A stretch of 64,000 nucleotides of DNA from Roridomyces roridus (lineage: Eukaryota > Basidiomycota > Agaricomycetes > Agaricales > Mycenaceae), in the NCBI GenBank assembly GCA_029378245.1, contig JARKIF010000003.1:2542001-2606000 (forward strand), given 5' to 3'. Below the pieces are notes generated by a model. That model made no database searches. It saw nothing but the letters and a program-made list of their open reading frames with translations, and was not told the DNA's origin. This document shows, piece after piece, positions 1 through 10,500 of this stretch (positions are counted from its first letter, which is position 1; every line of letters starts with the position of its first letter). The position numbers were made by a program, and so were the translations under genes.

Positions 1-1478
1 CAATCGCGAAGAACTCACCATTTTCCAGTCCACGTTCGGTGAATGCCACTTGAAATACGACGCGACGTAGACATTCAGACCATCGGCGCGCAAACTACGC
101 AATTTCTTTAAAGCAGCATCGACCTCCTCGCGGCAACGATCGTTGATGGCGGCGTTCACGTCCACCTGCGAGTTCTCCGCGCTGAACGTCAGCCCGAAAG
201 TCTTCAGCTTTTCTCTCGCTGAGAGCATGCGGACGAGTGGGGGCAGTGGAACGTGGTGTTGGCACTCGTTGACGTGAAGGTAGTCCAATGCGGGGAGGAA
301 AGAAGGATCCGTGAAGAGCAAGAGTAGCTCTTTGACATCTCTTTGGGCGGGAGCTCTGACCGTCAATTCCCGCAGGGGTGCGAGATGCGTCGCATAGGCA
401 TTCAGGAACCTGTACAGGAAGCCGTCTGGCTCAAAGTCCAGGATAAGCTCGAGAGTGCGTATCGAGCAGTTGGAGCGTTCGAAAAACGCGTCCAAGACCG
501 TGTTGTCTAGTAGGAGGAGGTCGAGGGGGATCTTGAGCGTTTCAAGCGCGGGAAGAGTGGTGGACCGCATGAGTTGCCATACTTGATCCTTATCCGCTCC
601 CTCGAAAGAGATGGTGTGCAACCGAGGAAGGTGTATAATAGCAATGGGAGGGACCCGTTTTTCGAATGATACCGCGTCACCCGTGATAAGCAGCTGCTCG
701 AGGCTCGGGGTTTCGGCGAGTATCTTCCACCACTGTAGCCGGAATGCAACGTTGTCGATCTCAAGCACCGTGATCTGTGCCCACGGGAGCTTGACCTGCC
801 AACCCGCGCCGAGATAGTTGCGACCGAAAGCCAAGTGCCGAAGGCGAGGGGCATCCAGTTGGGGTAGGTCGATGTCTATCTCCGAGCTGAATGCTCTATA
901 TTCGAGCAAGTTGGGGAATGTGGCAGGAAGATCGGCGGGAATGGATGCTACGAAGCTCAAGAGTCTCCATTGCGACGCGTGTTGGAGCACAAGTTGGCGC
1001 AGCTGTTGCGAGTCGCTGGACACCTGAGGGCCAACTTGGCGGAAGCACAGGTTCAAGGGAAGACCGGTACCAGCGCGCGACGCATAGGTCTCTAGCTGGT
1101 CCACTAATAGAGACGCCAGTGAATAAATGGTCTGCAGAAGATTGATCACTCACCGTGGTGACAAAGGAGGTCAGTGTACAGGTGACAAGTGCTTTTGACA
1201 ATGTTGTGCCAGTGACTGCACACCGCAAAGAGGTCGAGCACAACGTAAGGGTGGCGGACTGCGTTCTTCACCTCCAAGAAGATCATCGCCATGATCTCCG
1301 TCGGTATCTTGTGTTGGGAAACCTTTGGGGAGACAAGGGCTCCAAGGTCGTCTTCGATCGTCTGTTTCTCGTCCTCTAAGCGCGTCATCTGTTTCTCGAG
1401 GTTCGCCATTTCTTTCTCGAGCATCGCCATGTGCTGTTCGACGCCGACGAGGCGCGCGCGAAGTTGCGCGCCTATCAT
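1..1478 (-). CDS. F-box/LRR-like protein, type II copy 1 (3' end outside window)
   Basis: Two exons, 1478-1154 and 1103 down to the window edge, with a 50 bp GT-AG intron (phase 1). The start is the ATG at 1478 of 'MIGAQLRA': the sequence upstream is similar at DNA level to the 39 kb paralogue but not in frame, so it is untranslated leader. Exon 1 encodes a charged heptad-like coiled coil and then an F-box-like segment (KIPTEIMAMIF ... CSHWHNIV). Exon 2 reads open to position 1 with leucine-rich strands (LPWAQIT, LPALETLKIP, LPRLHTISFEG) typical of agaricomycete F-box proteins. The expected role is substrate receptor of an SCF ubiquitin ligase; the substrate is unknown. It lies head-to-head with a type I F-box gene at 3390. 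Paralogues lie at 26.3, 39.1 and 46.1 kb. F-box assignment is fairly sure; the C-terminus is missing. Confidence 0.75.
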
Positions 1479-2320
1479 CTGTGTTGTTCGTTCGGGGAGA
1501 AAGTGTAGGCGGGCAGGGGATATGGGGGAAAGGTGAGAGTGGAGGAGAAGCGACGTTGGTCTCGGCACGTGAGGACCCGGCGCAAACAAGCGACAAGAGG
1601 TTCGGGGACAATGGAGCGACTCGACCAAATTGGGACTTGAATGGGACAACTCGCGTATGGGTGATTGTATCGGTGCCACTGAAAATCTATTGTCCGAAAA
1701 CAGCCACTACAACGAGTGCTGTGAGAGACAAGGGAACACCATGGATTGAGAAGAGAAGCGCGCCAAAGCACTGGCAAATTTCGCGAGCCACTCGAGGACC
1801 AAGCGTCTGGCTACCGCGGATCCTCTCCGCAGTCTGCTGAGCTGCAATTCCAACGAGCCTGCAGAACTGGCATTCAGCGACGCTTCCGAGACTCCTCCGG
1901 TGCGTATTGGACCCAGATCATCGACAAACGCAAGAGACTACGCGGTCGACCACAGCCAACCTTGAGACCCCGAGGAGCGATGCAGGCCAGGACAGGGGAC
2001 CTCTCGACGCCTAACTGGGCCTTCAGATCTTCAGACCTTCAGGCTGTACCTCAAGGGCAGAGGCCTGGGACGAACGACCCCGGCGGCGCCCGCAGCCACA
2101 TCTGGCCAGGCCGCCAGAGCTTCCTTACGTCTGCAGACTACCGCGCTCGAGACGAGTTTCAGCCGCATCTCCAGTCTTCTTGCAACGGATTCAAGATTCA
2201 AGGTCGAGACTTCTGGTTTCGAGGGAGAAACGCCAGCCAGTGCCGCTGCCACCAGATCCTTGTACAATGCTGTCACCGTGCGATTTTCAAGACCTGCAAG
2301 AGGACCAGAAGCCATGTGTC
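1479..2320 (-). pseudogene. Conserved leader and relic ORF upstream of type II F-box copy 1
   Basis: The first ~170 bases upstream of the ATG are strongly similar to 38.93-39.09 kb. Further out, at 2100-2320 on the minus strand, the frame containing 'NRTVTALYKDLVAA' matches frames upstream of the other two type II copies ('DRTAKAFYKDLLAV' at 26.0 kb; 'HRTAKMFWKP' at 38.3 kb), but each copy is broken at different places. This looks like a small gene or long leader that was duplicated along with the F-box gene and then decayed. I do not recognise the product. Confidence 0.35.
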
Positions 2321-3389
2321 GGGACGCGATCCAGAGCTCCGAGCCTGGTCTTGGAAGACGAAGAGAAGAGCTTCGATCAAATGCTCTTTCTTGCTCTCTC
2401 ACATCGCCGACGTCTCTCGCACACCGACCGTCCGCTCGTGCTATTCCTGCAAAGCCCTCATGGACTGTAGTCATATCTCGCGCATCTGAGGCCTGCACTG
2501 GCTTGGACTAGAGGCCCGGCCTTTCTCATCACCCCTCTGGAGACCGACCAGGCGCTCATGATCAGACTCGCTCTGCTGGCTATGTCTCCGTCAACTCTGC
2601 GATAGTGTTCGTCGTGAGCCTCTGAAGGGTGTATGTAAGGGCTCAGAATCCAGATGAGCTGATTGACGGAGCTGGGTGCGTGTTCTTTTCGTCCTATTTT
2701 ACCATCCGCCTCCGAGTCATCTACGGTCTTACAAGGCGCTGCAATGCGCTCGCAAACGCTTCAGCCCCTCAAAATCGTCGCCCTCGCAAGATGAGAACCC
2801 CTGCTTCTCCCCATCGCGCGACGGCTTGTCCATTTTCACCGGCATGGTCTCCGGCGCTCAAGAGTAGACATCGAGTCCTCAGTTTTCGCTGGCAATCCCG
2901 ATCGCAAACGCCGGCTTCGGCCTGTACACCACCACTGGGGCACCGCTCGGAGCATGATGCATGACCGTCATGCAGGCCGCGTCTGCGATGTGCTTGCACC
3001 CATGGAAGGAAGGGAGGAGGAGGAGGAGGAGGAGGAGAGAAGGTGGAGGTGGTGCTGGATGATTTGCAGGTGCGTATGCTTGGTACGAACTCTTCTGATT
3101 CCTGTGGCAGATTCGCGGTCTGGGCACCTCCGAGATGATGAGGAGGATGTGTACCCTCGTGCTGCGTCGATCTCACCATACTTGACCCCCTCCCTCCTTT
3201 ACCTATCACAGCTCTACATATTTACGCACTCGCACTTCACTTGTGTGTAGCACCATAGTCGTTGTATCAAGTCCGTTAGCATTGCTCTCATATATCGAGA
3301 AAAGTCTGGCGGGGCCAATTTGGATGCCAGACTCCGAGACTCGGATCACATGGCCACCGACCACTTTTAAGTTTTTCTTTCTCGCCACC
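2321..3389. other. Intergenic, no supported gene
   Basis: Short overlapping ORFs on both strands show no recognisable domain, signal peptide or consistent frame. A purine-rich microsatellite lies inside. The last ~100 bases are the probable promoter and leader of the F-box gene starting at 3390; the sequence just before the ATG (TTTCTTTCTCGCCACC) is a good fungal start context. Confidence 0.5.
3005..3046. repeat. (GGA)n purine microsatellite
   Basis: An uninterrupted run of GGA units inside a GGAA/GAGA-rich tract, seen directly in the sequence. Antisense frames read poly-Pro or poly-Leu, which creates spurious ORFs. Confidence 0.85.
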
Positions 3390-4823
3390 ATGCCTCAATC
3401 GACTATCTTCACATATTCCCCTTCCAAACCCGACAGCCAGCCGTCTGAATCTAGAACCAGGCGACTTATCGCTGCCTCCGAGGCGTCCATATCAGCACTC
3501 AAGGCCCAGGTCGTCGCGGAGCGTGAAGTGCTTGCCCGTTTGCGAGCCGTGGTCGCGCCCGTCCGCAAACTCCCCGCAGAGCTACTACTAGAGATCTTCA
3601 TGCTCATTCTAGTCGAAGTCGGAAAGGAAACACATCGAATCGGATTCGTGAGGAGCCGACTACGGCCACGCCTTGCTCTGACGCAGGTCTGTGCTCGCTG
3701 GCGACACGTCATGCACACGAGCCCGCAAATTTGGGCTGTGGGGATCGAATTGTATGTTAGGCAGAGTACAACCAGCGATGATCTTGCCGCCGTGCAAAGA
3801 TGGCTGGACAGGTCTGCGCCGTTGCCCATACCCATCTCGTTGTCCAGTGGCCTGGACGCCCTGAGTTCCTCAGCGATGGAGGTCCTTTGCTCCACTGCTC
3901 ACCGCTGGGCGAAGGCCACGCTTCACGCTTTGTCCTTATGCTGCCTCACGCGCATTCCCGAAGGGTCGCTCACATCGCTCACGACCCTCGAGCTGAGCGG
4001 GGGCACCGACGACCAGTTCGACCCCGCCAAATTAACGGTCTTCTCCAACGCTCCGAATCTTCGCACTCTCACTCTCTACATCAATTATCCGACTCGAATC
4101 CCCATGCCGTGGAGCCAGCTCACATCGCTCACTTTTGCTGAATTTCCCCTCACGTGCTTGGAAATTCTCCGACGATGCACTCGTCTCGTCACTGCCGTCT
4201 TTGACACGGCAGGATGGGAGTTCGTACCCGACTTGTCTCTCATTCGCATGATTACCATTGGGTCATTAACCAACCTCAGCATCACAGTCTCCGAGAACAA
4301 TTTCCCTTCCGAGCACTTCATGCCATTTCTTTCGCGGCTGGCACTTCCCGAGTTGAAAGTGCTTCGCCTCTATTTGGATCCACCGAATACAAATTGGGAC
4401 ACGATCGAATTTACTCAATTCCAGCTCCGGTCGCCCAACCTGGAGGAATTGACCATCCGCGAGTCTCCACTCACTTCCGACGCACTCATCGCCGTCCTTC
4501 GCAGCTCGCCATCCCTGGCGAACTTGACCATGCACAAGTGTCCCCATTCATTCAACGACGACGTGATCGATGCCCTCCGGTACCTCGGGGAGGATGGACG
4601 TTATACAGCCCCCAAGCTCGAGGAGATCCTGCTGACGCAGTCTGGCCAGAGTTTCGACCCAGAGAACTTGGAGGAGATGATCCGCTCTCGGTGGTGGACG
4701 GACGAGGAGCTTGCTGCGATGCCCTCGCCTCCTGCCGTCGCGCGCTGGGGCAAGGTATCCGTCTATGCTGGCTCAGAAAACAGTTATCGTCATTTCCGCC
4801 GCGAGTTCAAAGGCCATTTCTAG
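3390..4823 (+). CDS. F-box/LRR-like protein, type I copy A
   Basis: Single exon, 477 aa. The ATG at 3390 is chosen over an in-frame upstream codon because all paralogues share the 'MPQST/MPQPT' beginning and the CACC context. A coiled coil (about residues 25-55) is followed by an F-box (about 58-118: VRKLPAELLLEIF ... LTQVCARWRHVM ... W). The remainder is leucine-rich repeat-like (LTSLTTLELSGG, LPELKVLRL, SPNLEELTI, SPSLANLTM). Expected to recruit a substrate to an SCF ubiquitin ligase through Skp1 binding of the F-box; partner unknown. It converges on the SDR gene at 5147-6012 and diverges from the type II F-box gene at 1478. The same gene set occurs in mirror image at 23.2-27.7 kb. It is the most intact type I copy besides those at 24.4 and 55.9 kb. 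Confidence 0.85.
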   Translation: MPQSTIFTYSPSKPDSQPSESRTRRLIAASEASISALKAQVVAEREVLARLRAVVAPVRKLPAELLLEIFMLILVEVGKETHRIGFVRSRLRPRLALTQVCARWRHVMHTSPQIWAVGIELYVRQSTTSDDLAAVQRWLDRSAPLPIPISLSSGLDALSSSAMEVLCSTAHRWAKATLHALSLCCLTRIPEGSLTSLTTLELSGGTDDQFDPAKLTVFSNAPNLRTLTLYINYPTRIPMPWSQLTSLTFAEFPLTCLEILRRCTRLVTAVFDTAGWEFVPDLSLIRMITIGSLTNLSITVSENNFPSEHFMPFLSRLALPELKVLRLYLDPPNTNWDTIEFTQFQLRSPNLEELTIRESPLTSDALIAVLRSSPSLANLTMHKCPHSFNDDVIDALRYLGEDGRYTAPKLEEILLTQSGQSFDPENLEEMIRSRWWTDEELAAMPSPPAVARWGKVSVYAGSENSYRHFRREFKGHF

Positions 4824-5146
4824 TCCTCGGATTCATGGTGCGTTTTCATTGTGGACGCGACATGTTGAAAGCTGAACAAGAGTTCAGATGTTATTTTTTG
4901 GCATCTGTGTTGGTTGATTCCAGACTGTGAATATGTTCGTTGGCCGTCCTTGCGGGTCTCCAAAGGTACGCCAGTTGCCCATATATCCGGCTACTTCTTG
5001 AACCAATTTTCCCAGTAGAGATGATTCCTTTATTCATGTACAGTGAATCCACGAATTAAATTGCTGTTGTTCCTTGCTCCCGATTACACCAACTCGTTCA
5101 TTCACAGGTAAACCATACATTCACAATTCTTTTCTACACTAGCACA
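4824..5146. other. Convergent 3' flank shared with the 24 kb copy
   Basis: Spacer between two convergent genes. A piece near 4960 (GGTCTCCAAAGGTACGCC) reappears in reverse complement near 24252, so the downstream flank was duplicated together with the F-box gene. No gene is seen. Confidence 0.5.
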
Positions 5147-6012
5147 TCACCACGGAATCTCGTCCTGATCGAGGTCCCAAGGCATACCACCGAACGTAGG
5201 CTTAAAGTTCCAGAACCGCCCACTACTCTTCTCCTTGGTAGCTCCATCGATTCTCGACAATACCCCCTCGACGGATTCCGCGACGGAAATCGGCGCCTCG
5301 GAAAGACCAGCGGCTGCTGCCCCGGGGTTTCCCATGTCGGTAGCCACCCAACCCGGGGAGATGGCGAACACCACGAGCGTGGGGTTCTCAGCGTCGAGAG
5401 CTTTGACGATAAAGTTGGCGGCGGCCTTGGAGGAGCCGTACGGGGTGGCTTGGAGGGAGAAGTAGCGTGAAATCGAGCCGGCGCCGGTTGAAATGTATGC
5501 GAAGATGGGAGCGCCCGTGGGGGATGCGAGGAGGAGCTCTTGTGCGGCTTGGAACAAGACGATTGTACCGAGGGTGTTGATCTCCCAGTGGTCCCTGTAC
5601 TCGGAGGGGGGAGTCGTGGATACCGGACCAACGTACTTTGCAACACCTGGGCAACCGCCGTTAGGATAAGCTAGCAAAGAGAGAAGAGAAATACATGCCG
5701 GCGTTGGGGATGACGACGTCAAGCTGACCGGCGGTTTTCTTGATCTCGGCGATAGCTTCTTCGTTGTTGGCCTTGTCGTTGACGACGAACTTGATTGGGT
5801 GGAGGTTGGGGTGCTTGGCAGCGAGGTCCTTGAGGGACTGAGCAGCTGGATCACGCGCGCCGGCAAAGACGATCGCGTCTGGACGCGCTGCGAGGACGCT
5901 GACTAGGCCGAGGCCAATTCCACGGTTGGCGCCGGTGACTGCCAGAAAGGTGAGCTGGGTCGGTCTGGCATGAAAGGAAGAACGTACCGAGGTAAACGGT
6001 TTTGTTCGACAT
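5147..6012 (-). CDS. Short-chain dehydrogenase/reductase, copy 1
   Basis: Three exons, 6012-5988, 5938-5699 and 5646-5147, giving 254 aa. Exons 2 and 3 are exactly 240 and 500 bp, as in the two paralogues at 23.2 and 44.0 kb, which fixes the splice sites. Intron 1 is GT-AG; intron 2 must use a GC donor (G|GCATGT). Classical SDR features: nucleotide-binding TGANRGIG near residue 10, NAG, the active-site YGSSK, and PGWVATDMGN after it. This arrangement resembles the small SDRs related to C-factor and the norsolorinic-acid ketoreductase type, which use NAD(P)H to reduce a carbonyl; the actual substrate cannot be told. No signal or membrane segment, so probably cytosolic. It is convergent with the type I F-box gene, an arrangement kept in the other copies. 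Confidence 0.85.
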
Positions 6013-6058
6013 TCAGGGGAGGAAAGCTTGACTGACTTGTAAGAATCAGACGAGTGCG

Positions 6059-6065
6059 TTAAATA
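6059..6065 (-). promoter_or_regulatory. TATA-like box of SDR copy 1
   Basis: TATTTAA on the minus strand, about 50 bases before the SDR start codon. SDR copies 2 and 3 have TATAAAG and TATAAAAA at similar distances (58-70 bases). Confidence 0.35.
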
Positions 6066-6560
6066 CCAAGCGAAAGGTGTCTCAGTCATCCTCTGACTAG
6101 GTTGGAATTACCCAGAATTACTAATCTAAGTACAACCGGTTGAACCAACCGTTTGTGATTTCCGTGATGATCGCGTCAAAGCTGCCTTACTCACAAACAT
6201 GTAATACTAGGCGGAAATCATCTTTGATAGCGTGATTACTTATTCGTAGATTGCACAGAGATGACCACCGTACGACGGTCAGTGAACATGTGCAGACTGA
6301 GGTGTTATTGTTGATGTCATGGACCGGGTTATCGGCTTCAATGCCAGAGGCAGATGCAATATTGATAATAATTGTACAGTGAATTCCCGGGTATGTAAAG
6401 AGCAAGATTCAATGCATGAAGATGGTGTAGCGATGATAGCAGAAGAAAACATGTCGAATGAAAAAGAACGCAACGTAAGAAGTATCGGGCTAGTGATGCA
6501 TGTATCGTATGCGCCGGGGAAGGAATGCGGACGAGGCGCTCCAGTGCCTTTGCATTGCAG
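6066..6560. other. Intergenic, nothing recognised
   Basis: About 500 AT-richer bases between the SDR promoter and the 3' end of the small membrane protein gene. Only short ORFs without features are present. Confidence 0.4.
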
Positions 6561-6924
6561 TCAGAAATTGAATTTCATCTCTGGAGTAATAGTACTTGCC
6601 TCTTCATCGCGGGAGGTCCGATAAGCAGAGTAGCCTCTGCTCAGTACGGCAGCGGGGGGAGCGCGGATGAGGACGTCGACTTGATACATTGTGAGGGACC
6701 AGGCCGCAGAAACGCGGCGGTGTTGAGCGGACTGGGTATATCTGGGTAGTTGAGGCCGGTGTTGCCTGTACCAGTCAACGAAAAGGACCAGTCCGCCAAA
6801 GGTCGCTGATGGCACAGGTAGAGGTGGAGTTATGGGAGGAATGGAGTCAGACTCGAGTGAGCCACGAACCAAAGATTCCAATAACGGTCATGACGGCGAG
6901 GAGAGTCACAAGGATGGGGTCCAT
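6561..6924 (-). CDS. Small single-pass membrane protein (hypothetical)
   Basis: Two exons, 6924-6870 and 6805-6561, joined over a 64 bp GT-AG intron, give 99 aa. The N-terminus is a clear hydrophobic helix of about 25 residues (MDPILVTLLAVMTVIGIF, continuing ATFGGLVLFV), followed by a basic stretch (DWYRQHRP) and a soluble, tyrosine-containing tail ending MKFNF. The intron splits the membrane segment, and the helix becomes continuous only after splicing, which supports the model. Such short tail-exposed proteins are often organelle or ER membrane subunits, but I recognise no family and infer no function. It stands divergent from the WD40 gene. Confidence 0.55.
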
Positions 6925-7509
6925 GGCTACCGTGTGTATATGGGAGTAAGTGGGAAGGAGGGGGAGTCAGCCATAACATAACCGCCACTTTTAAGAAGTT
7001 CTCCGAAAATAAGTATAACTGCAACAGCTTTCTGGCTACAGCAGTGTGAAGAGACATGCAAAGAGGTGGAGCCACCACGCGTCACTGGGATATATACCAC
7101 AAAGTCTGGGGGCTGTAAGTTTCTGATGGAAGGGCAAATTGCTGTTGTACAGCTTACAGCTCTGGCACAGCTGGGTGAAACATTACAGCTTCAAGCGGAG
7201 AAATTTCGAAGTAAATGCGTCTCTGGACCGGTAGAAAGATGCGCGAGCAAGAAAGTTGTATGATTTTTTCCCAATTCAGACGCGGGTGTTGTACTGCGTG
7301 GCATGTTTGGACGTTATGTAATCGCATCAGGCCACACCTCTTCCGTCACCCTCACCTTCGTCTCGCGCTACAGCTCTGCGCCCGAGTCGGAAGGCCTGGA
7401 TTGACAGCATATCCAACACCTACAGCACCCCTGGCGATCCTACGTCCTCGCATGAATCCAGTTTCGCCGTCCTTTTTGGTTCCGCTCACCTTCCCCTCGG
7501 AACCCAAAG
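6925..7509. other. Intergenic / possible lost 5' part of the WD40 gene
   Basis: No convincing WD40 coding sequence is present upstream of 7.3 kb. From about 7290 there are short coding-like stretches in different frames (for example '[15 protein letters not shown]') that are interrupted by stops or frame changes. Confidence 0.35.
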
Positions 7510-10500
7510 ATGGCCGCGAATCTCGAAGTATACTGGATATCAGCTGCTCCAAGTCCTCCGCCTCCTATTTTGACTGTCTTTGAACCCAATCAATGAACAC
7601 TCACCTCGCATTCGCGCTGTGCTGGGCTGTGAAGATGGCACAATATACGCGTTCCGGAAACCAGTGCAGCAGGCACAGACTGTCTCACAGCCAGCGCAGA
7701 CTGTAGACCCTCCTGTGCTGTCTGTCCCTCGATCCTCCCGATCATCCATCAACTCGCGATCCACGTCACCCTCACCCTCCAAAGCACCCTTCAATGTTAC
7801 CTCTCGATCAAGAATCGTGTCCGGCATCACAGCCGCCCAAGTGGAGGCCCCAAAAAACTACGTGGATTTCGACGATGAAGCAGACAAACTCAAGGACATG
7901 CTCAAAGGTCGGAGCCACAAGGAGCGTCCCTCGCCTGCTTCGGGTGACACCTCACCAGCACCAGCACCAGCCAAGCGCGGAGATGCAGGCCCGAAATCCC
8001 TCCTCTCAGCAACCAACTCGCCATCTCACACTCCAAAATCCCTCTCCACGCCCTCTTCACCGCTAGCGCAGAGCGCGTTCCCGGACGAATCGCACGACCT
8101 CGCTTTGTTGTGCCAGATCATTCCCGCCCGATCGGGATCCATATCCGGGATACTACTTCTTCACAATAACACGCTTTTGTCCGTTTTGCAGCAATCCGGG
8201 AACCTGTCCGTGTTCTCGACCGAAGACGGCACGTGCTTGGCGTCAGCTTTTATCGATAGCACCGACGCCGATGCAGCCTCCGCAGGGTACCCCCAATCAA
8301 GAGGCGGCACATGATGTGTGGATCTGGACGCATCTCCAATTCTTCGTCGTTGACCACGTGAATTCTCTTTGTCTCCACGTCCCTTGGGGTCGACTCACTT
8401 TTTCTACAGACACCCGTCCTCCTGGCTTGCGCGTCTCTTGACCCGAACTCGTCGCACGGAGCTCTCGACGCCTCGGACAACGGGGTACTCGAAAAATCCC
8501 ATATCGTATTGCTCGAGCTGCGTGCCAACCACGAGCACGGGCCGTACGAGGTCCATCTCGAGAAAATTGGACAGTGGGTGAAGGAGGGGCCTGCGTCCGG
8601 TATTGGCATCTACTCTAACGAAGGTTGGTCGTCCCTTCCTCTTCCATTCAGGTGAATTGACCTGGCTGCAGGATCCGCTTCGCTCTTTTATTCAATTTCC
8701 GGAGACGGCACCCTCGCCGTGCGACCGCTCAGTATCACGCCCAAGGGCTCGGGGCAGCAACAAGCTGAGCCTGCTGTGCACCCGGAGGAACCTTCCGCCG
8801 CTGCAGCCGCACTGTCGTCTCTCCAGATATTTAAAGCCATTAATCCGAGGTCGACGGAGCATCTGCCGGCGAGTTCGATTCCCGAGGTGAAGAAAACTGT
8901 AGGGAGGGTGGTGTTGGGAGAGGAAAGGGTTGTGGCAGAGGTCGTTAAGGATTGTGCGGAGGGGAATTCGTTGATTGGGTTGAGGGCGCGGGTTGTCGGG
9001 AGTGAGAGGTTGAGGGTGGTTTGCTGGACTGAGAAGAATCTGACGGTGAGTTGCTCGGATGTGGAAGGATGGATTTCTGATGACGGGTGCAGATCTTTGA
9101 GTATGGAGAAGAGGCGTTGTTGAACGTGTTCTCGACTCCTGTTTCGCTGATAGACAAGATCGAATGGGTGGATGACACTTCGTATGCGGTCGTTTTCAAG
9201 GTAAGTCTCGAATTGCGTGTTTATCAGCTCATTAAATTATTGTAGAACCGAGTGGAATTCTACGGCTTGAAATTCGTGGACGCCAACAACGATGAGATTC
9301 GCGAAGGGTCGAGTGTGGAGGGAAAGCCGCGGCTCTAGTACGTTGGCCATCCAAAGTACATCACACTGACGCTCATTCTCCCAGCGCCTCTCTCATCCAC
9401 ACGATAACGACCGGGGCTTACGATGCCCTGCACATCGTCTCGACCGAAGACGTCGTCGTCAGCAAAGTCGGCCAAGATGGCCGTCGGACGCTGGAGTCCT
9501 ATTCCTTCCGCCTGACGACGAATCCCACTGGCTCGGGTACGGCGGTGTGGAAGGCGGCCGCTCTTGGGAGGGAGCCCATACCGAGTTGCTTCCTGGCCCT
9601 CAATATGGGCGATGTGTTGCTGGGTTATGGTATGTGTCTATTTCATTCATTCTTCCGATTGCGAGTGACTTGACGGTTTCAGCCGATGGCAGGCTTTGTC
9701 AGACATCGCTCACGGAACTGAGCGCGCCCTGGCCACGTCGGAAGAAATTGGCGAAAGAATCGGATGGGGCGTTGGCGGGTGCTATCACTGCATTGCATAT
9801 CGTACAAAACAGTCGGACGAAGGAACGATTTGTGCTTGGAGGTGCGGATGATGGGTCAATCGCGTTTTGGAGTGTCGAGTGCGTTGTCCCTTTTCTTTCT
9901 TGCTTCCTTTCGCTTGGCACTGACGATACAAGCACTCTCATCATGTGTGCTCGCTGGACAATCTTCACTACGCCGTTGGCTCGTGTCGTGGACTTTCCTG
10001 ACGACGACCAGTCTTCTTCCTCTCCGCTTATGCGCGGCTGCGTGTTGTGTATCTCGGAGGATGGGACGATTGCGGTTATTGCCGTGGATGGCTTTCATTT
10101 GTTCGTAACTTGATCCTTGGTTTTCTTCGTCTTTTTGACTGCGAACAGCCTATACCTCATCCCGGGTTCTGCTTTCCCTCTCCCAAGGATCTGCCTGGGC
10201 GACGAGAATATTTTGTTAATTTATGCGGATCGGAGGGCGAGGCTGTGGGATATCAAGACGAAGGAGTTTTGGCGGTCGATGGGGTTGGACAAGGCTGAGG
10301 AATTGATCGCTCAGGGTGGGTGGAAGGATGTGTAAGTGCTTCTATCATTTGGTCGATGGTGGCTCATGGTCAAGTAGCCAAGTTAATGCCGGCGGGTGTT
10401 TACCTGATGCGGCACTCGAAGGGTTCTCTGGCAGTGGTGAATTCGTTCTGTTCCCGTTCTGAAAGAGTGACTGATCCAACTTGCAGCTTGCACTCTCTCC

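Noticed and set aside
896..1243. Minus-strand ORF of 115 codons overlapping the F-box exon 2 start
   Set aside because: It reads across the intron in the wrong frame; the correct frame continues the LRR part and matches the 39 kb paralogue.
2769..3209. Proline-rich 146-codon antisense ORF
   Set aside because: Its proline run is the reverse reading of the GGA microsatellite; no other features.
5147..5866. 239-codon minus ORF beginning in SDR exon 2
   Set aside because: Upstream of the 5646 junction it is an out-of-frame reading of exon 2 and the intron; only its downstream part is real SDR sequence.
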